DNA of 64,000 bases from contig CM042962.1 of NCBI GenBank assembly GCA_023678885.1, forward strand, positions 22,148,336-22,212,335, given 5' to 3'. Positions 34,141 through 45,500 of this stretch are shown here, in pieces (the stretch's first letter is position 1; every line of letters starts with the position of its first letter). The notes below the pieces were generated by a model. That model had not been told where the DNA came from and made no database searches. It was given only the letters and a program-made list of their open reading frames with translations. The stretch comes from Pogostemon cablin (lineage: Eukaryota > Streptophyta > Magnoliopsida > Lamiales > Lamiaceae). A program made the translations under genes and the position numbers.

Positions 34141-37100
34141 TAAAATATCCCCTCCTCCAAAAAGTTTCGTCCTCGAAACATAAACGTACCTAGAGATGAA
34201 AAGAGATTTGGATGGTGTTGACGCATGACTGACTCTGGTTCCCATGTTTCTTCTTCAATTTGATCACTTCTCCATAGAATTCTCACCATAGGAATGGATT
34301 TGTTACGAAGCATTTTCTCTCGGCGATCTACAATTTGAACAGGTTGTACTTCGTACGATAGATTTTTCTTTAATACAACTGGGGGATATTTGAGCACGTG
34401 CGAAGGATCTGGTTCATATTTTCTAAGCATAGAGACATGGAAGACATCGTGAATCTTCGATAATTCCAATGGTAGCTCAAGTCGATACGCGACACGACCA
34501 ATCCTTTGCACGATCGTAAACGGGCCAATATACCTTGGACTCAACTTTCCTCGACGGCGGAATCGCAACACGCCCTTCCATGGAGAAACTTTCAGAAAAA
34601 CTTTGTCTCCTTCATTAAACTCCAAATTGCGCCTCCTATTATCTGCGTAGCTTTTCTGTCGATCTTGCGCTGCCTTAAGTCTTTCTGGAATAAGTTGTAT
34701 ATTTGCCTTCGCATCTTCGATAAGCTCTACTTGTTCGATTTGTCTCTCGCCAATCTCATCCCAAAAGAGTGGTGTTCGACACTTTCGGCCATACAGAGCT
34801 TCGTACGGGGGCATTCCAATGCTTGAATGATAACTGTTGTTATAAGCGAACTCCACCAAAGTCACGTACTTATCCCAACTACCTCCCAAATTCAACACCA
34901 CTACACGTAGCATGTCTTCTAGTGTCTGTATAGTTCTCTCTGACTGTCCATCAGTCTGTGGATGAAACGAGGTACTGAATAGTAATTTTGTACCTAGCGC
35001 TTTCTGCAGACTAGGCCAAAAACGGGAAGTGAATCTTGGATCACGGTCAGATATGATTGACACTGGTACTCCGTGCAATCTCACGATCTCATCGACATAT
35101 AACTTGGCAAGTTTCTCTAAAGATTCGTTGGTATGCACTGGAAGGAAATGTGCCGATTTCGTCAGACGATCGACAATGACCCAAATTGAGTCATGACCCT
35201 TTTGGGTTCGAGGTAAACCAGAAACAAAATCCATTGTGACGTTTTCCCATTTCCACTCAGGAATAGATAGTGGTTGAAGCATGCCGGCTGGTTTTTGGTG
35301 TTCTGCTTTAATCTGTTGGCATGATAAGCACTTTGATACAAATTCAGTAGTGTCCCGTTTCATACCTGGCCACCAATAACGCTCCCAAAGTGTTCTATAC
35401 ATTTTGGTACTACCAGGATGCATAGCATAGGCTGAAGAATGAGCTTCCTCAAGAATAGCTCTACGAACATCAAGTTCTGATGGAACACAAACACGATTTT
35501 TAAAAGTGAGAAGTCCATCATCCCGAATTTGAAATTCTGTTTCTTTTCCTTGATTTAGCTTCGCCATCTTCTGTTGTAAATAAACATCGTGTGATTGTCT
35601 TTCTCGAATTTTCTCGAACAAGGTAGGTCTAACCTCGAATTTGGCGATTAAGGCAGAATCATTAGACTTTTCACAATCGAGCGAAATGTGTAAAGATTTA
35701 AATTGCTCCAACATAGGAAGATAAAAAGATTGAATCTAAGCAAGTGAGGTAGAAGACTTTCTACTCAGAGCATCTGCAACAACGTTCGCCTTGCCAGGAT
35801 GATAATCAATGACTAAGTCATAGTCACTAATCAACTCCATCCATCGCCTTTGCCTGAGGTTGAGCTCCTTTTGCGTGGTGATATACTTTAAGCTCTTGTG
35901 ATCAGTGAAAACCTGACAAGTTGCACCATACAGATAGTGCCTCCAGATCTTCAATGCAAAGACGATTGCAGCCAACTCTAAATCATGTGTAGGATAATTT
36001 TCTTCGTTCTTCTTCAATTGCCTTGAAGCGTAGGCAATAACCTTTCCTTCTTGCATGATAACGCATCATAATCCTTGTCTCGAGGCGTCGCTATAAATGG
36101 TAAATTCTCCAATCGCTGGGTCTGGCAAAGCAAGAATAGGAGCTGAAACGAGTCGTCTTTTCAATTCTTAAAATGCTTCGTCGCATTCTTCACTCCATTC
36201 AAATTTTACCCCTTTCCGAGTCAATTTAGTCAAAAATGAAGCCAATAACGAAAAGTCTTTGACAAACCGTCGATAATATCCAGCTAATCCCAGAAAACTA
36301 CGAATCTTTGTCACGTTCTTTGGACGCTCCCAATCTAGTATAGCTTGAATCTTCACTGGATCGACGTAGATTCCTTCTTTAGAAATGTGATGACCCAAAA
36401 AGCTTACCTCGCGAAGCCAAAATTCACACTTCGAGAATTTAGCATAAAGCTGATTTTCTCTGAGAATGTTCAGAGCAATTCTTAGATGATGAGAATGCTC
36501 GTCGTCCGATTTAGAATAAATAAGAATATCATCAATGAAGATGATGACAAACTTATCTAAGTACGGCCAAAAGACCCGATTCATAAGATCAATAAAAGCT
36601 GCAGGAGCATTTGTGAGTCCAAAAGGCATAACACAGAATTCAAAATGACCGTATCTGGTTCGAAAAGCAGACTTAGGGATATCAGATTCCCTAATCTTGA
36701 GTTGGTGATAACAGGATCGCAAATTAATTTTTGAGAACACAGTTGCTCCTTGCAATTGATCAAACAGATCATCGATTCTTGGAAGAGGATATTTGTTCTT
36801 AATTGTCACCTTGTTCAATTGACGGTAGTCGACACATAGGCGAAGTGATCCATCTTTCTTCTTGACAAAAAGAACTGGAGCACCCCACGGAGATGTGCTA
36901 GGTCGTATGAACCCCTTCTCCAATAATTCCCCAAGTTGTGTCTGGAGTTCCTTGAGCTCAGCAGGCGACATTCGATATGGAGTAATCGATATAGGTGTGA
37001 TTCCAGGAAGTACCTCAATGGAAAAATCAATCTCTCGATTCGGAGGTTGTCCTGGTAAGTCTTCGGGAAAGACATCAGGAAATTCCACGATCGGGATATC

Positions 37101-39145
37101 ATCTAGTTTAGTTTCAGAAAGAGAAGTATCGATGACAAATGCCAAGAATGCCTCACAATCCTTACGCATTAATTTATGCGCAATCAACATTGAAATAAAA
37201 AAGATGGATCTCGTTTGAAGTTTACCTTCAAAAACGAGTTCTGAGAATCCTGGTCTACGAAAAATAACAAGCTTCTCGTGGCAATCGAGAATTGCATGAT
37301 GAGAAGAAAGCCAATCCATGCCAAGAATAACATCAAGATCAATCAAAGGCAATGGTATCAATTCAGCCTCTAAAATGACATCTTTGATCTTCAATGGACA
37401 ACCAAGGAATACCGAATCATGAATTAGACGCTCTCCAAGAGGGGTATGAACGATGATTCCAGGTGACAAATGAGAGATAGGATAATTTAAGATCGCAGTA
37501 AGATCATCCCGGATATAAGACCTATCAGAACCTGGGTCAAATAAAGCGTAGACCTGATGGTCTCCCACAAACACATGGCCTAAAGAAGTAATATTAGGTG
37601 AGATTGTGATTTAAAAATTCGGAAAGATAGAATTTCTTACGAATATTTTATTCGTAATCAAGTGGCATAACAAGGCGGGGTTAGATTTAGCATGTGAAAA
37701 TACTCAGATTATAAATTACCTGTCACAACCTTCGGATCTGAGTGAGCCTCTTCCTGGGAAATATGAAATACTCTAGTTTGCTTCCTTCCTTGCATAGGTG
37801 ATTGAGTACTAGGGCCGTTTGAGGCATCGGGCACTCTGGTAACTGCAGATCTAGTATCTCTGGGTGTAGAATATGTTAGTTTACCACGAAGTTGACCAGA
37901 ACCCTGATTGCTCGCTCCCATAAGCTGAGGACAAGAACTTCGCATATGCCCCGGCTGTCGACACTGAAAACATACTTGAGGAGCCTTACAGGGGCCGTCG
38001 TGATATTTTAAGCAATTCTAGCACTTGCGATTTTCACCAACATATCCCGAGACATTGTTCCCGCCTCTACTAAACTGCTCCCGAGGTTGAGGAAAACTAA
38101 TAGATACCGAACTTGGTGCGCCACGCGAAGATCCCACACCCCTATACACCTTCGATGCATTTCCTGAAAATGCGCTCCCTTGCCTTTTCTTTTGAGATCG
38201 TTCTGCAAGCTTATGTCTCGCCTGAACTAAACCTTCTACCCTCAGGGCTTCTTCTACGAGATCGTCAAGACTCTCGTACTTGTCTCCAGACTTGATGCGA
38301 TCTCGAATATTTAAATTAAGACCATCTTCAAATCTCTTGCATAAGTCTCTCGTAGTATATGACTCAGGAGCGAATTCTCGCAATTCCAGAAATTTGCTTT
38401 CGTACTCCACGATCGACATAATGCCTTGAAAGAGGTTGAAGAACTCCTTTCTCTTCTGATCCTTGATGTACTGAGAGAAGTATCGATCTTTGAATCGTTC
38501 CACAAAGATAGCCCACGTAATAGTAACCGAAGATGTCTCTTTTAGATTCTGCCACCATCGTCGTGCATCTGGGCCTAACAGCTTGGTTGCAATGACCACA
38601 CGATAACATTCTTCAATCATCAAAGTGTCAAAGGTCTATGTAATCTCCTTTAACCATGCCCCCGCTTTAGAAACATCTCTTGCACCGTCAAATTTCGAAG
38701 TCCCCATGTTTTCAACTGCTTTCACCAATTCTGGTATAAAAAGTGCACCTCGAGAAGTAGAACCTCCTAAAGCCATTTTTGGAGTAAAAACTGGTACATT
38801 AGTTGTAGGTCGAATCGGTTCATTAGCACGAAGAACCTCTTCAGTGACAGTCGTAGTCGTATGAGCCGTTGTAGGTGGTGAAACACCATGTATTCGAATG
38901 TGATCATAATACAATTGGTACTGCTCGGGTGTCATCATGTGCTCAACCCGCAACTGGGCCCGTGGTTGCTCTACTTGGGAAACTGGCACCCTATGATCAG
39001 AATTAATAGGGTCCATAACCGTCGGAGGAACGACATGATCAGAAGAAACATGTCCTCGAGGTCCACGAGGAACAGAAGAGAGTAGAGGGCTCGGAGGATC
39101 ACGAGGAGCGTGTCCTCGACCTCGACGACGAACTGGAGGTGCCAT
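34053..39145 (-). pseudogene. Tekay-like gag-pol polyprotein with in-frame stops
   Basis: It starts at MAPPVRRRGRGHAPRD (39145). Gag is interrupted by a TAG at 38636 and another at 38018, inside the zinc-knuckle region, where CFQCRQPGHMRSSC is an intact CX2CX4HX4C knuckle. A stop at 37709 and a frame change precede protease (ALFDPGSDRSYI at about 37550). RT has RLCVDYRQLNKVTIKNKYPL, the FIDD active site and FLGLAGYYRRFV. Stops at 36168 and 36066 precede RNase H (QVFTDHKSLKYI), and another lies at 35736. Integrase has the HHCC part CLSCQQIKAEHQ, DFVSGLPRT and SDRDPRFTSRFW, ending in a chromodomain-like WRSDQIEEETWEPES. From 37574 to 34053 everything is one frame broken only by three stops. The final frame runs on into the LTR without a stop. 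Confidence 0.9.
34143..34160 (-). other. Tekay-like polypurine tract
   Basis: On the minus strand TTTTGGAGGAGGGGATATTT directly precedes the 3' LTR. The purine core is 34149-34158. Confidence 0.8.
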
Positions 39146-39273
39146 AATGACTGAAAGGAAGAAAGGAAAGAAAATGCAAGGTCAATGTCAAAGCAATACG
39201 ATACTTTAGGATGACATAGAAACAAAGTTGAACCCATTGGCTCGACTAAAAAAGAATGAGAATCATAAAACCA

Positions 39274-39286
39274 GGCTCTGATACCA
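39274..39286 (-). other. Tekay-like primer binding site (initiator tRNA-Met)
   Basis: The minus strand reads TGGTATCAGAGCC seven bases after the 5' LTR, complementary to the initiator tRNA-Met 3' end. Confidence 0.9.
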
Positions 39287-39293
39287 AGAAAGT

Positions 39294-41662
39294 TGTCACT
39301 CCCCTACCCCAGACAGAACGCGACAACCGCCACGTTAACCATAAATTTCGCAGAATGGGTGCACTCCACTCCACAAAGTTTATAGACAACGTAAGACTTG
39401 CTATCAAGTACCTGTAGAACTGTACAACTGATAACAACGGGTACAACCCGAGGACATCATCTCATAAAGTTTCAACAAGGATTTACAAAGGTATAAAATA
39501 CAACGGTGTAACTTAGTTTAAAGAAAATATACATGAACGATATAACATCGCGAAGGTACAAAAAGAACATCAAGGGGGTCACCAAATATAAACTATACAA
39601 TCTCGCCAATGAATCCGTCAATTTACATAAAAGAGAAAGTACCCAAAACACAAATTGGATGACGAGCAAACGATAGGAAAACCTCCAACCAAAACGATAT
39701 CAACAGCCTGAAAAGGAAAGAATGATGGGGGTGAGCAAAACCACTAGCTCAGTGAGGTGATAAGCCGGTCACCCCGACCCTTATACGAAGCATGTATTCC
39801 CACTCGCGGTTCATAATATAAAATCCAACATTTCGTCTCACAATAACTATTTCTCACTCAGTGTACATATTAATGAAAATAAAAACCTTAGTGCACATTT
39901 ACGAACAACAAAATTAGTTCAAACAACATGTTATCACATAAAAGACGCGTGTGTAGTCAATATCCTCCTCGAACTGAGCTCTCCGTCGAGAGACAGTCCA
40001 AGCCCGTCACCCTTACTCTAGATAAAATGCACATTAATATTCTTTCTCAACACGCCAAGTGCTAAAGTTCACAATTCAATATCGACGTGAATACTTGAAA
40101 TGATCAAACATATAAACATATATGACATGCATGTCCCACACCGGTGATGTTGACTGAGCCTATAATAGACTGATCCATCTAACGATCACCCTCCAGAGTA
40201 TCAGTATTTGGCAAATGGACAGATGCCCCGTTAGATCTAACTCACCCGGGTTTGCCAATCACGGGCAACTTGGTTGTCACTCTAACTCACCCGAACCGCG
40301 ATAATTCGGGCTACTTAATCAATGTCGCTCCAACTCACCCGAACCGTGACCAATTCGGGCTACTTAACCTTGGTACCAGGCATACATATGCATGTGCATC
40401 ATAAGATGATTAACGACTCAAGTTAGAGTCTTAATTGGCACACAAGAATAACCAGAAATCAATTCTCAAATAATTCCCAATAAATGCTATCAGATATCGA
40501 GCCGGCAAGACTTTTCAACATAAGTTAAAATCAATAATACTCATAAAATGGCTAACATGACTCTAACCAGAGCAATCGAGCCAATCAGGCTCTTTACCAC
40601 ATAACACAATACCAAATAATTTTCTTATCAATTAACTAAAACTAAAATAAATGCACATTTATCGAGGGTCCACACTTCCCACAAGAGAAGGCGTTCCCAA
40701 ATTATCAACTCACAAGGAAGTGATTAACTCTCTCTGGAATCTGAAGTCGGTCCCTTGCCCTTCGTCGATGGTTCTTTACCTAGAAAGGAGATGAGCAATT
40801 AAAGACAAATTAAATATAACTAATTATTAGTGGTAACATCCCTTTCATTGCTAAAAACAAATCCTAATCGAGTTCGAACGAGTCGATATTAAATAAAAAT
40901 GGTATGTAACTCCTTAACATCAGTTCTCAATCCCACATAACCCGTTTCAATAGATTAACTAAACGAAACGATAGAAAATAAGTTTGAATTCGACATAAAA
41001 ATTCTGAAATTTTCCAGCTAGCGGCAGTTTACGAGAAAAATCATAACTAATTATAGAATAATCGGATTGAGGCGTTTCAAGTGGCTACGGAAAGCTAACG
41101 AGTTCAGCTACGTACAGAAATTAAGTTTGCAAACTTTCGAGGGCAATAGGTATGTCAAAATCAGTTCGAACAGTCTGCAAATTACCCACATACCAAAAAG
41201 AAAAACCCCACAAAATTACAAAATCATGGAAGAAGGAAGCTTAATTCACATACCACTTACCTCAAAACCACTTAGAAACCACCTAGGATGAGGGTTGTAA
41301 GGGAGAATTTGATCAACAAGGGTTTCTCCTCTTCACTCTCTTCTTTCCCCTCTTTTGATTTTCTTCTCCCATTCTTCTCTTTTTTTTTTTAACTTTAGCC
41401 TTAATAATTATATATATCTGGCCATTTAAGTGGGCTGAAACTTTGGGCCACAAAATAAATAAATAAGTTTGGGCTTTCTAAAAAAAATCTAGTTGGGCTA
41501 AGATAGGGCTGGCCTTTTGGGCCATAAAAATAAATAAATAGGTTTTGGGCTTTCTAAAAAAATCTAGTTGGGCTAAGTTAGGGCTGGCCTTTTGGGCCAT
41601 AAAAATAAATAAATAGGTTTTTGGCTTTCTACAAAAAAATCTAGTTGAGCTAAGATATTATA
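39294..41662 (-). repeat. Tekay-like 5' LTR
   Basis: 2369 bp, the same length as 31774-34142, followed by the AGTGT target duplication. Confidence 0.92.
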
Positions 41663-41667
41663 AGTGT

Positions 41668-41780
41668 TGCTTTCATAAAAATGTTACTTATTCATATTAC
41701 ATATAAAACAAGTGTTACATATTATTAAAATTTAAATAGTGTTACAATTAAGTGTTATATATAATAAAAGTGTTACTAGG
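41668..41780. mobile_element. CACTA-like subterminal repeats, continuation
   Basis: The GTGTTAC / AAGTGTTATATA units of 30848-31773 resume here immediately after the Tekay-like element. Confidence 0.55.
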
Positions 41781-42553
41781 TGGAAGGTCAATAGGTGGAG
41801 TCGCAACGGGTGGAACGGCCTCATACTGACTCAAATTTTCCACTTGACGTCTTCGCTCAGACATAGTAGGCCTACGTCTTTCTTCAACGTCATCGAGTGT
41901 ACCTCTTCTATCTCTTTTCCTTTTATAAGAAATTCCTGGAAAAAAATACACTAAATAAATAACATTATTTTTATTTATGCCTCCATACTAAACAAAGAAT
42001 GAAACAGCTAGCCATCAGTTACTTAATTATAATAATTCCTAAACATTAGATTATTACACATTGAAATTGAAAGTAGAACATGAATGAAGCATTAAACACT
42101 ACATCGGTATGAAATTGAAAGTAGAATAAAGAAGCATTAAACACAACAGTAATGACCAGGCAGATAGATTTGACTCGTAAAAAACTTGAACAAATTCTCA
42201 TCTATAGAACAACCAACAGAAGCCTAATATTATTCTTTAATATTATTGGCTGGTAAAACTTAATAAAAGAAATCATGTGTTAAATTTTCAAATTAGTAAT
42301 TGGAAGAATATGGGATTAAAGATGAAATCATGCATTAGAAAATAATGAAGAAAATAAATCTAAGAAACATATAAAAAGAATATTGTTGTTTACTAGCTTT
42401 TGAAAACATCCAACAGAAAAGATTCATGTCCAACATTCATCCTAATTTCAGCATTCTCTCTCTATATTTATTTTACTTAGTATGTGTGTTACAATTTCAT
42501 TTACATTTCTACCCTCCAGCAAAATTAAACCTAAACCCATGGCATTTTAAATC
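41781..42553. other. Region with a 67-codon minus-strand frame; otherwise nothing recognised
   Basis: A minus-strand frame (41951-41748) encodes an Arg-rich peptide (YKRKRDRRGTLDDVEERRR, MSERRRQVENL) whose composition is unlike the AT-rich surroundings. It may be an exon of the CACTA-like element, but I recognise no family. The remainder to 42553 is AT-rich without a gene. Confidence 0.35.
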
Positions 42554-42788
42554 TATTCCTTTCGTCCCATAACAAGAGGGTCTTTTGTTTTTTGCACGTG
42601 AATTAAGGAGTATTATTATTTAATGTGTAGTGAATAGTTATATTTGTGGGAGTGTGGATCCCATATTTTAATTGTATTAATGAGTGTGTGTTGGTCCTAT
42701 GTGTGTAAAAAAGGAAAGGGTGACTATTTGAGTGGGAAGCCCAAAATGAAAAAAAAAAAAACCCTCCTTGAAGGGGCCGAATAGAGTA
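42554..42788. repeat. Stowaway-like MITE
   Basis: The left end TATTCCTTTCGTCCCATAAC pairs with a decayed right end (GGCCGAATAGAGTA). Internal words TTAAGGAGTATTATTATTTA and GTGTAGTGAATAGTT match the copy at 47416. Confidence 0.65.
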
Positions 42789-43059
42789 TATGAAAACTGA
42801 AAATCATGATAATTATTTAGGAATATCATAATTGCATAATACCATTCTCTAATGTCTAAAGAAAGACAAGCGTGACACCCAATTTGATAAAATTTCTTGT
42901 AGTAGTCCATGCCAATGTCAATCCTCATCCCTATTGCCTTTCATACACATCAAGTTTCATAAAAATCTCTAATTTGGTCTTTCATCTTTAATATTTGTGG
43001 TGAAGATTAACTCATAAATTGTGGTTTGAATGACAAAATAAAAGAAGGGGATCTCAAAT

Positions 43060-43553
43060 ATGTAAAAGGACCATATATGGTCCACCACTCACTACTAATA
43101 TATCTACACACTACACATAAAATAATAATACTCCTTAATGTATACACATAAAGAAAATGAGACCCTTTACCACTACAAAAAAACTGTTTTTTACCAACGG
43201 AATATTCCGTTGGTAAAAGCCTTAATTCCATTGTGAAATTGGCTTACCAACGGATTAGCAAACAGAATCCGTTGGTAAATTTCAGTTGGTAAAATGATGG
43301 TTGGTAAATTTTTAGCAAAAAAATAATTTCGTTGCTAAAAATTTCGTTGGTAATTTATGTAAGGATTCCCTTGGTAATCCGTTGGTAATTATCAACAGAT
43401 TGAATTCCATTGGTAAAATAGAGAATAAATCTGTTGGTATTTCATTGCTAATAAAAAATATTATTTTGGTTGCTAATCCATTGATAATTACTAACGGATT
43501 GAATTCCGTTGCTAAAAAATATTTTTTTCAGTGTACCCGAAATGGAGGGAATA
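43060..43553. repeat. Stowaway-like MITE remnant carrying a CACTA insertion
   Basis: The interior (CACATAAAATAATAATACTC, then AATGAGACCCTTTAC) is interrupted at 43171-43533 by a CACTA element. It continues as CCGAAATGGAGGGAATA, a Stowaway right end. The left terminus is not clear. Confidence 0.6.
43171..43533. mobile_element. Non-autonomous CACTA element with TAC target duplication
   Basis: 363 bp. It begins CACTACAAAAAAACTG and ends TATTTTTTTCAGTG, flanked by TAC on both sides (3-bp duplication, as expected for CACTA). The body is a series of short direct and inverted subterminal units (TTACCAACGGA, TCCGTTGGTAA). It has no coding capacity. Confidence 0.85.
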
Positions 43554-43681
43554 ATATTTGTATTTTTCATATATATATAATTGTAATTTCAAATCTGGTT
43601 ATATATATATGATGTTAGTGAATTCGGTGCAAAAAATACTTTGTGTTATATTACATCATTAATTGTGCATGATTAATTATG

Positions 43682-44263
43682 TACCCTTCGTCCGCTTTTA
43701 AGGTGTCAATTTTACTATTTTTGGCGCCCGGTTCAAATGTATCAATTTCTCCTATTAAGGAAAAAAGTACACAATATGACTCATCGCTTCCCTCTAATAC
43801 AACTACTCACTTTACATGTAATAGTAAGAGTTAAATGCCAAAAATACACAATATGAAATGTCAAAAATCATTGTCAACTATCAACTAATTTATATAACAT
43901 TCATACCCAATTGACCATTTTTGGATCAAAATACCCCCACCCTGTCGGAATGCTATGTTGGGATTCCAACACCGATTCCGACATCATCGGATGTAGGATT
44001 TAGTGTCGAAATTCCGACATAACATTCTGACAGGATGAGGGTATTTCATCGGATGTCGGATTCTGTGTCGGATTTTCGACATGATGGGGGTATTTTGGTC
44101 CAAAAATGGACAAATGGGTAGGGATGTTATATAAATTAATTAATGGTTGGCAATGATTTTAACTTTAAAAATATGGGTAAATGGGCTATTCTCCCTAATA
44201 GTAATACTCTTTAATCTACGTGCAAAAAACAAACAGACACCTTAAAACCGGACGGATGGAGTA
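43682..44263. repeat. Stowaway-like MITE carrying a Mutator-like MITE
   Basis: Left end TACCCTTCGTCCGCTTTTAAGG and right end CCTTAAAACCGGACGGATGGAGTA are inverted repeats. Without the insertion at 43828-44195, the interior reads as the usual AATAGTAATACTCTTTAATC. Confidence 0.8.
43828..44195. mobile_element. Mutator-like MITE with perfect 9-bp target duplication
   Basis: 368 bp flanked by TAATAGTAA at 43819-43827 and 44196-44204. Terminal inverted repeats run over 100 bp, with shared words TTATATAACAT, CCATTTTTGGA and CAAAATACCCCCA. The centre contains repeated TGTCGGA / TCCGACA words. No coding frame. A second copy is at 48110. Confidence 0.85.
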
Positions 44264-44388
44264 GTATTTTATATTTTTGGTTGGACAAAAATTTGTATGA
44301 GACCATCTCATTAAATGACTTTCGTGAGACAGACAAGAAGTGATACTCTTTATAACGAAAAGTGTTATGTAATTGATGAAAAATAATA

Positions 44389-44678
44389 TTCCCTCCGTCC
44401 CAGGAATACATTCGCGTATTCTCTGACACGGAGTTTAAGAAAAGTAATTTTTTTGTAGTGTAATATAAGAAAGAGAAGGGGTATTTTGGGTAATTGAGTA
44501 GAATAAAGTGTATGATATAGTTGACTTTGACTAAATTATTTGTAAAAAGAATGTGACATTTTTGTAATATTGTACTAAGGTTATTGATATTGTGTATTGT
44601 TTTCATTTTTACGGGGTGAAAGTATTTTTGGGACGGATTAGAATGGAAAGTGTGAATGTATTCTTGGGACGGACGGAG
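44389..44678. repeat. Stowaway-like MITE with TA duplication
   Basis: Left end TTCCCTCCGTCCCAGGAATACA; right end inverted GTATTCTTGGGACGGACGGAG. Flanked by TA on both sides. 290 bp, no coding. Confidence 0.85.
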
Positions 44679-44735
44679 TAATGATATTGTGAATTATTTC
44701 ATGAACAAATTATAATAAAAATAAAAAATAATATT

Positions 44736-45010
44736 TACTCCGTCCCATAATAAACTTCACTGTTACTGTAGACACGGAGTTTAAGAAAAGTTGCTTTTGA
44801 CCAACTTTATTGACTTTTGGAGGGTATTGTAGTATTTTTAGGTTATAAATAAATTATAAAGTATGTTATGTGTGTTAGGTTGAAGTGGTAAATTTGTAAT
44901 TAAGATGAATTTTTAGGGTGAGGATTAATGTGATATTTCCTTTTTTGGATGGTAAAATTTAATGTGAGACAGACGCAAATAAAAAGTGTAAAGTTTATTA
45001 TGGAACAAAT
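44736..45010. repeat. Stowaway-like MITE
   Basis: It begins TACTCCGTCCCATAATAAAC and ends with the decayed inverse GTTTATTATGGAACAAATAAA. The internal word GACACGGAGTTTAAGAAAAG is shared with the element at 44389. Confidence 0.75.
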
Positions 45011-45179
45011 AAAATAATATTTTAAAAAAATAATAACATCTTTAAATAATAAGTTACAAAAGTATAAATTAATTTCACTGCTCACTTTAGTTGTTTGAGA
45101 TTTATCTTTAAAATATACTAGTACTAATTCTTAAAATATAATTTCCTTTTCCATATATAAAATTCACAATATATTTGGT

Positions 45180-45500
45180 GACACGCAATTTACGTGCTCA
45201 TTTGATGAAGTGCATTAATATGCAAAGCACGTGATACACTTTCCCTTCAATAATCATATGCATTGCCATCTCCGCCCCCACCCAACACCACCCCACCCCA
45301 CCCCTTTCTACTCATTTTAAAGCCCCATCCTTTACTTTATACTTAACCACGCTCTATCTCTACATATATTTAACAACACACACTCTCTCTCTATAATATA
45401 TATTTATATATGCCTTCTGTTTTATGATCACAATTTTCTTTGCACACATCGATCACATATACATACACTAATCTGTATCGAGGTTTGGTCTGAGAGATCG
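45180..45500 (+). promoter_or_regulatory. Probable FAAH promoter and 5' leader
   Basis: A G-box CACGTG lies at 45228-45233 and a TACGTG core at 45191-45196. A C/A-rich stretch follows at about 45275-45305. TATA-like runs (ATAATATATATTTATATATG) lie at 45391-45410, about 90-110 bases before the ATG, after a CT-repeat. This layout fits a plant core promoter with a short leader. Function is inferred only. Confidence 0.45.

Larger units (their letters stand above)
31774..34142 (-). repeat. Tekay-like 3' LTR
   Basis: 2369 bp. It starts TGTCACGCCCCGACC and ends GATATTATA. About ten differences from the other LTR fall in the first 170 bp but only about three in the next 300. Confidence 0.92.
31774..41662 (-). 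mobile_element. Tekay-like chromovirus (Ty3/gypsy), full length
   Basis: Two LTRs of identical length (2369 bp; 31774-34142 and 39294-41662) flank gag-pol on the minus strand. The 5-bp target duplication AGTGT is at 31769-31773 and 41663-41667. The tRNA-iMet primer site and the polypurine tract are both in place. Domain order is gag, protease, RT, RNase H, integrase, chromodomain. Long LTRs plus a C-terminal chromodomain fit the Tekay/Del lineage. The LTRs end in TATTATA on the plus strand, so the element begins TATAATATC instead of TG. LTR similarity is high, so this is among the younger insertions here, yet its gag-pol has several stops. Confidence 0.93.
44282..45075. repeat. GAGACC-type MITE remnant interrupted by two Stowaway elements
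   Basis: It begins GTATGAGACCATCTCATTAA and has GTGAGACAG and AAGTGATACT words like the copies at 27664 and 52947. The text resumes between the Stowaway elements (GTGAATTATTTCATGAACAA) and after the second one. Confidence 0.5.

Noticed and set aside
31774..41662. Endogenous pararetrovirus (caulimovirus) as the source
   Set aside because: True LTRs, primer site, polypurine tract, target duplication, integrase and chromodomain all identify an LTR retrotransposon.
44211..44606. 131-codon minus-strand frame
   Set aside because: It crosses three separate MITE boundaries, so it cannot be an ancestral coding sequence.
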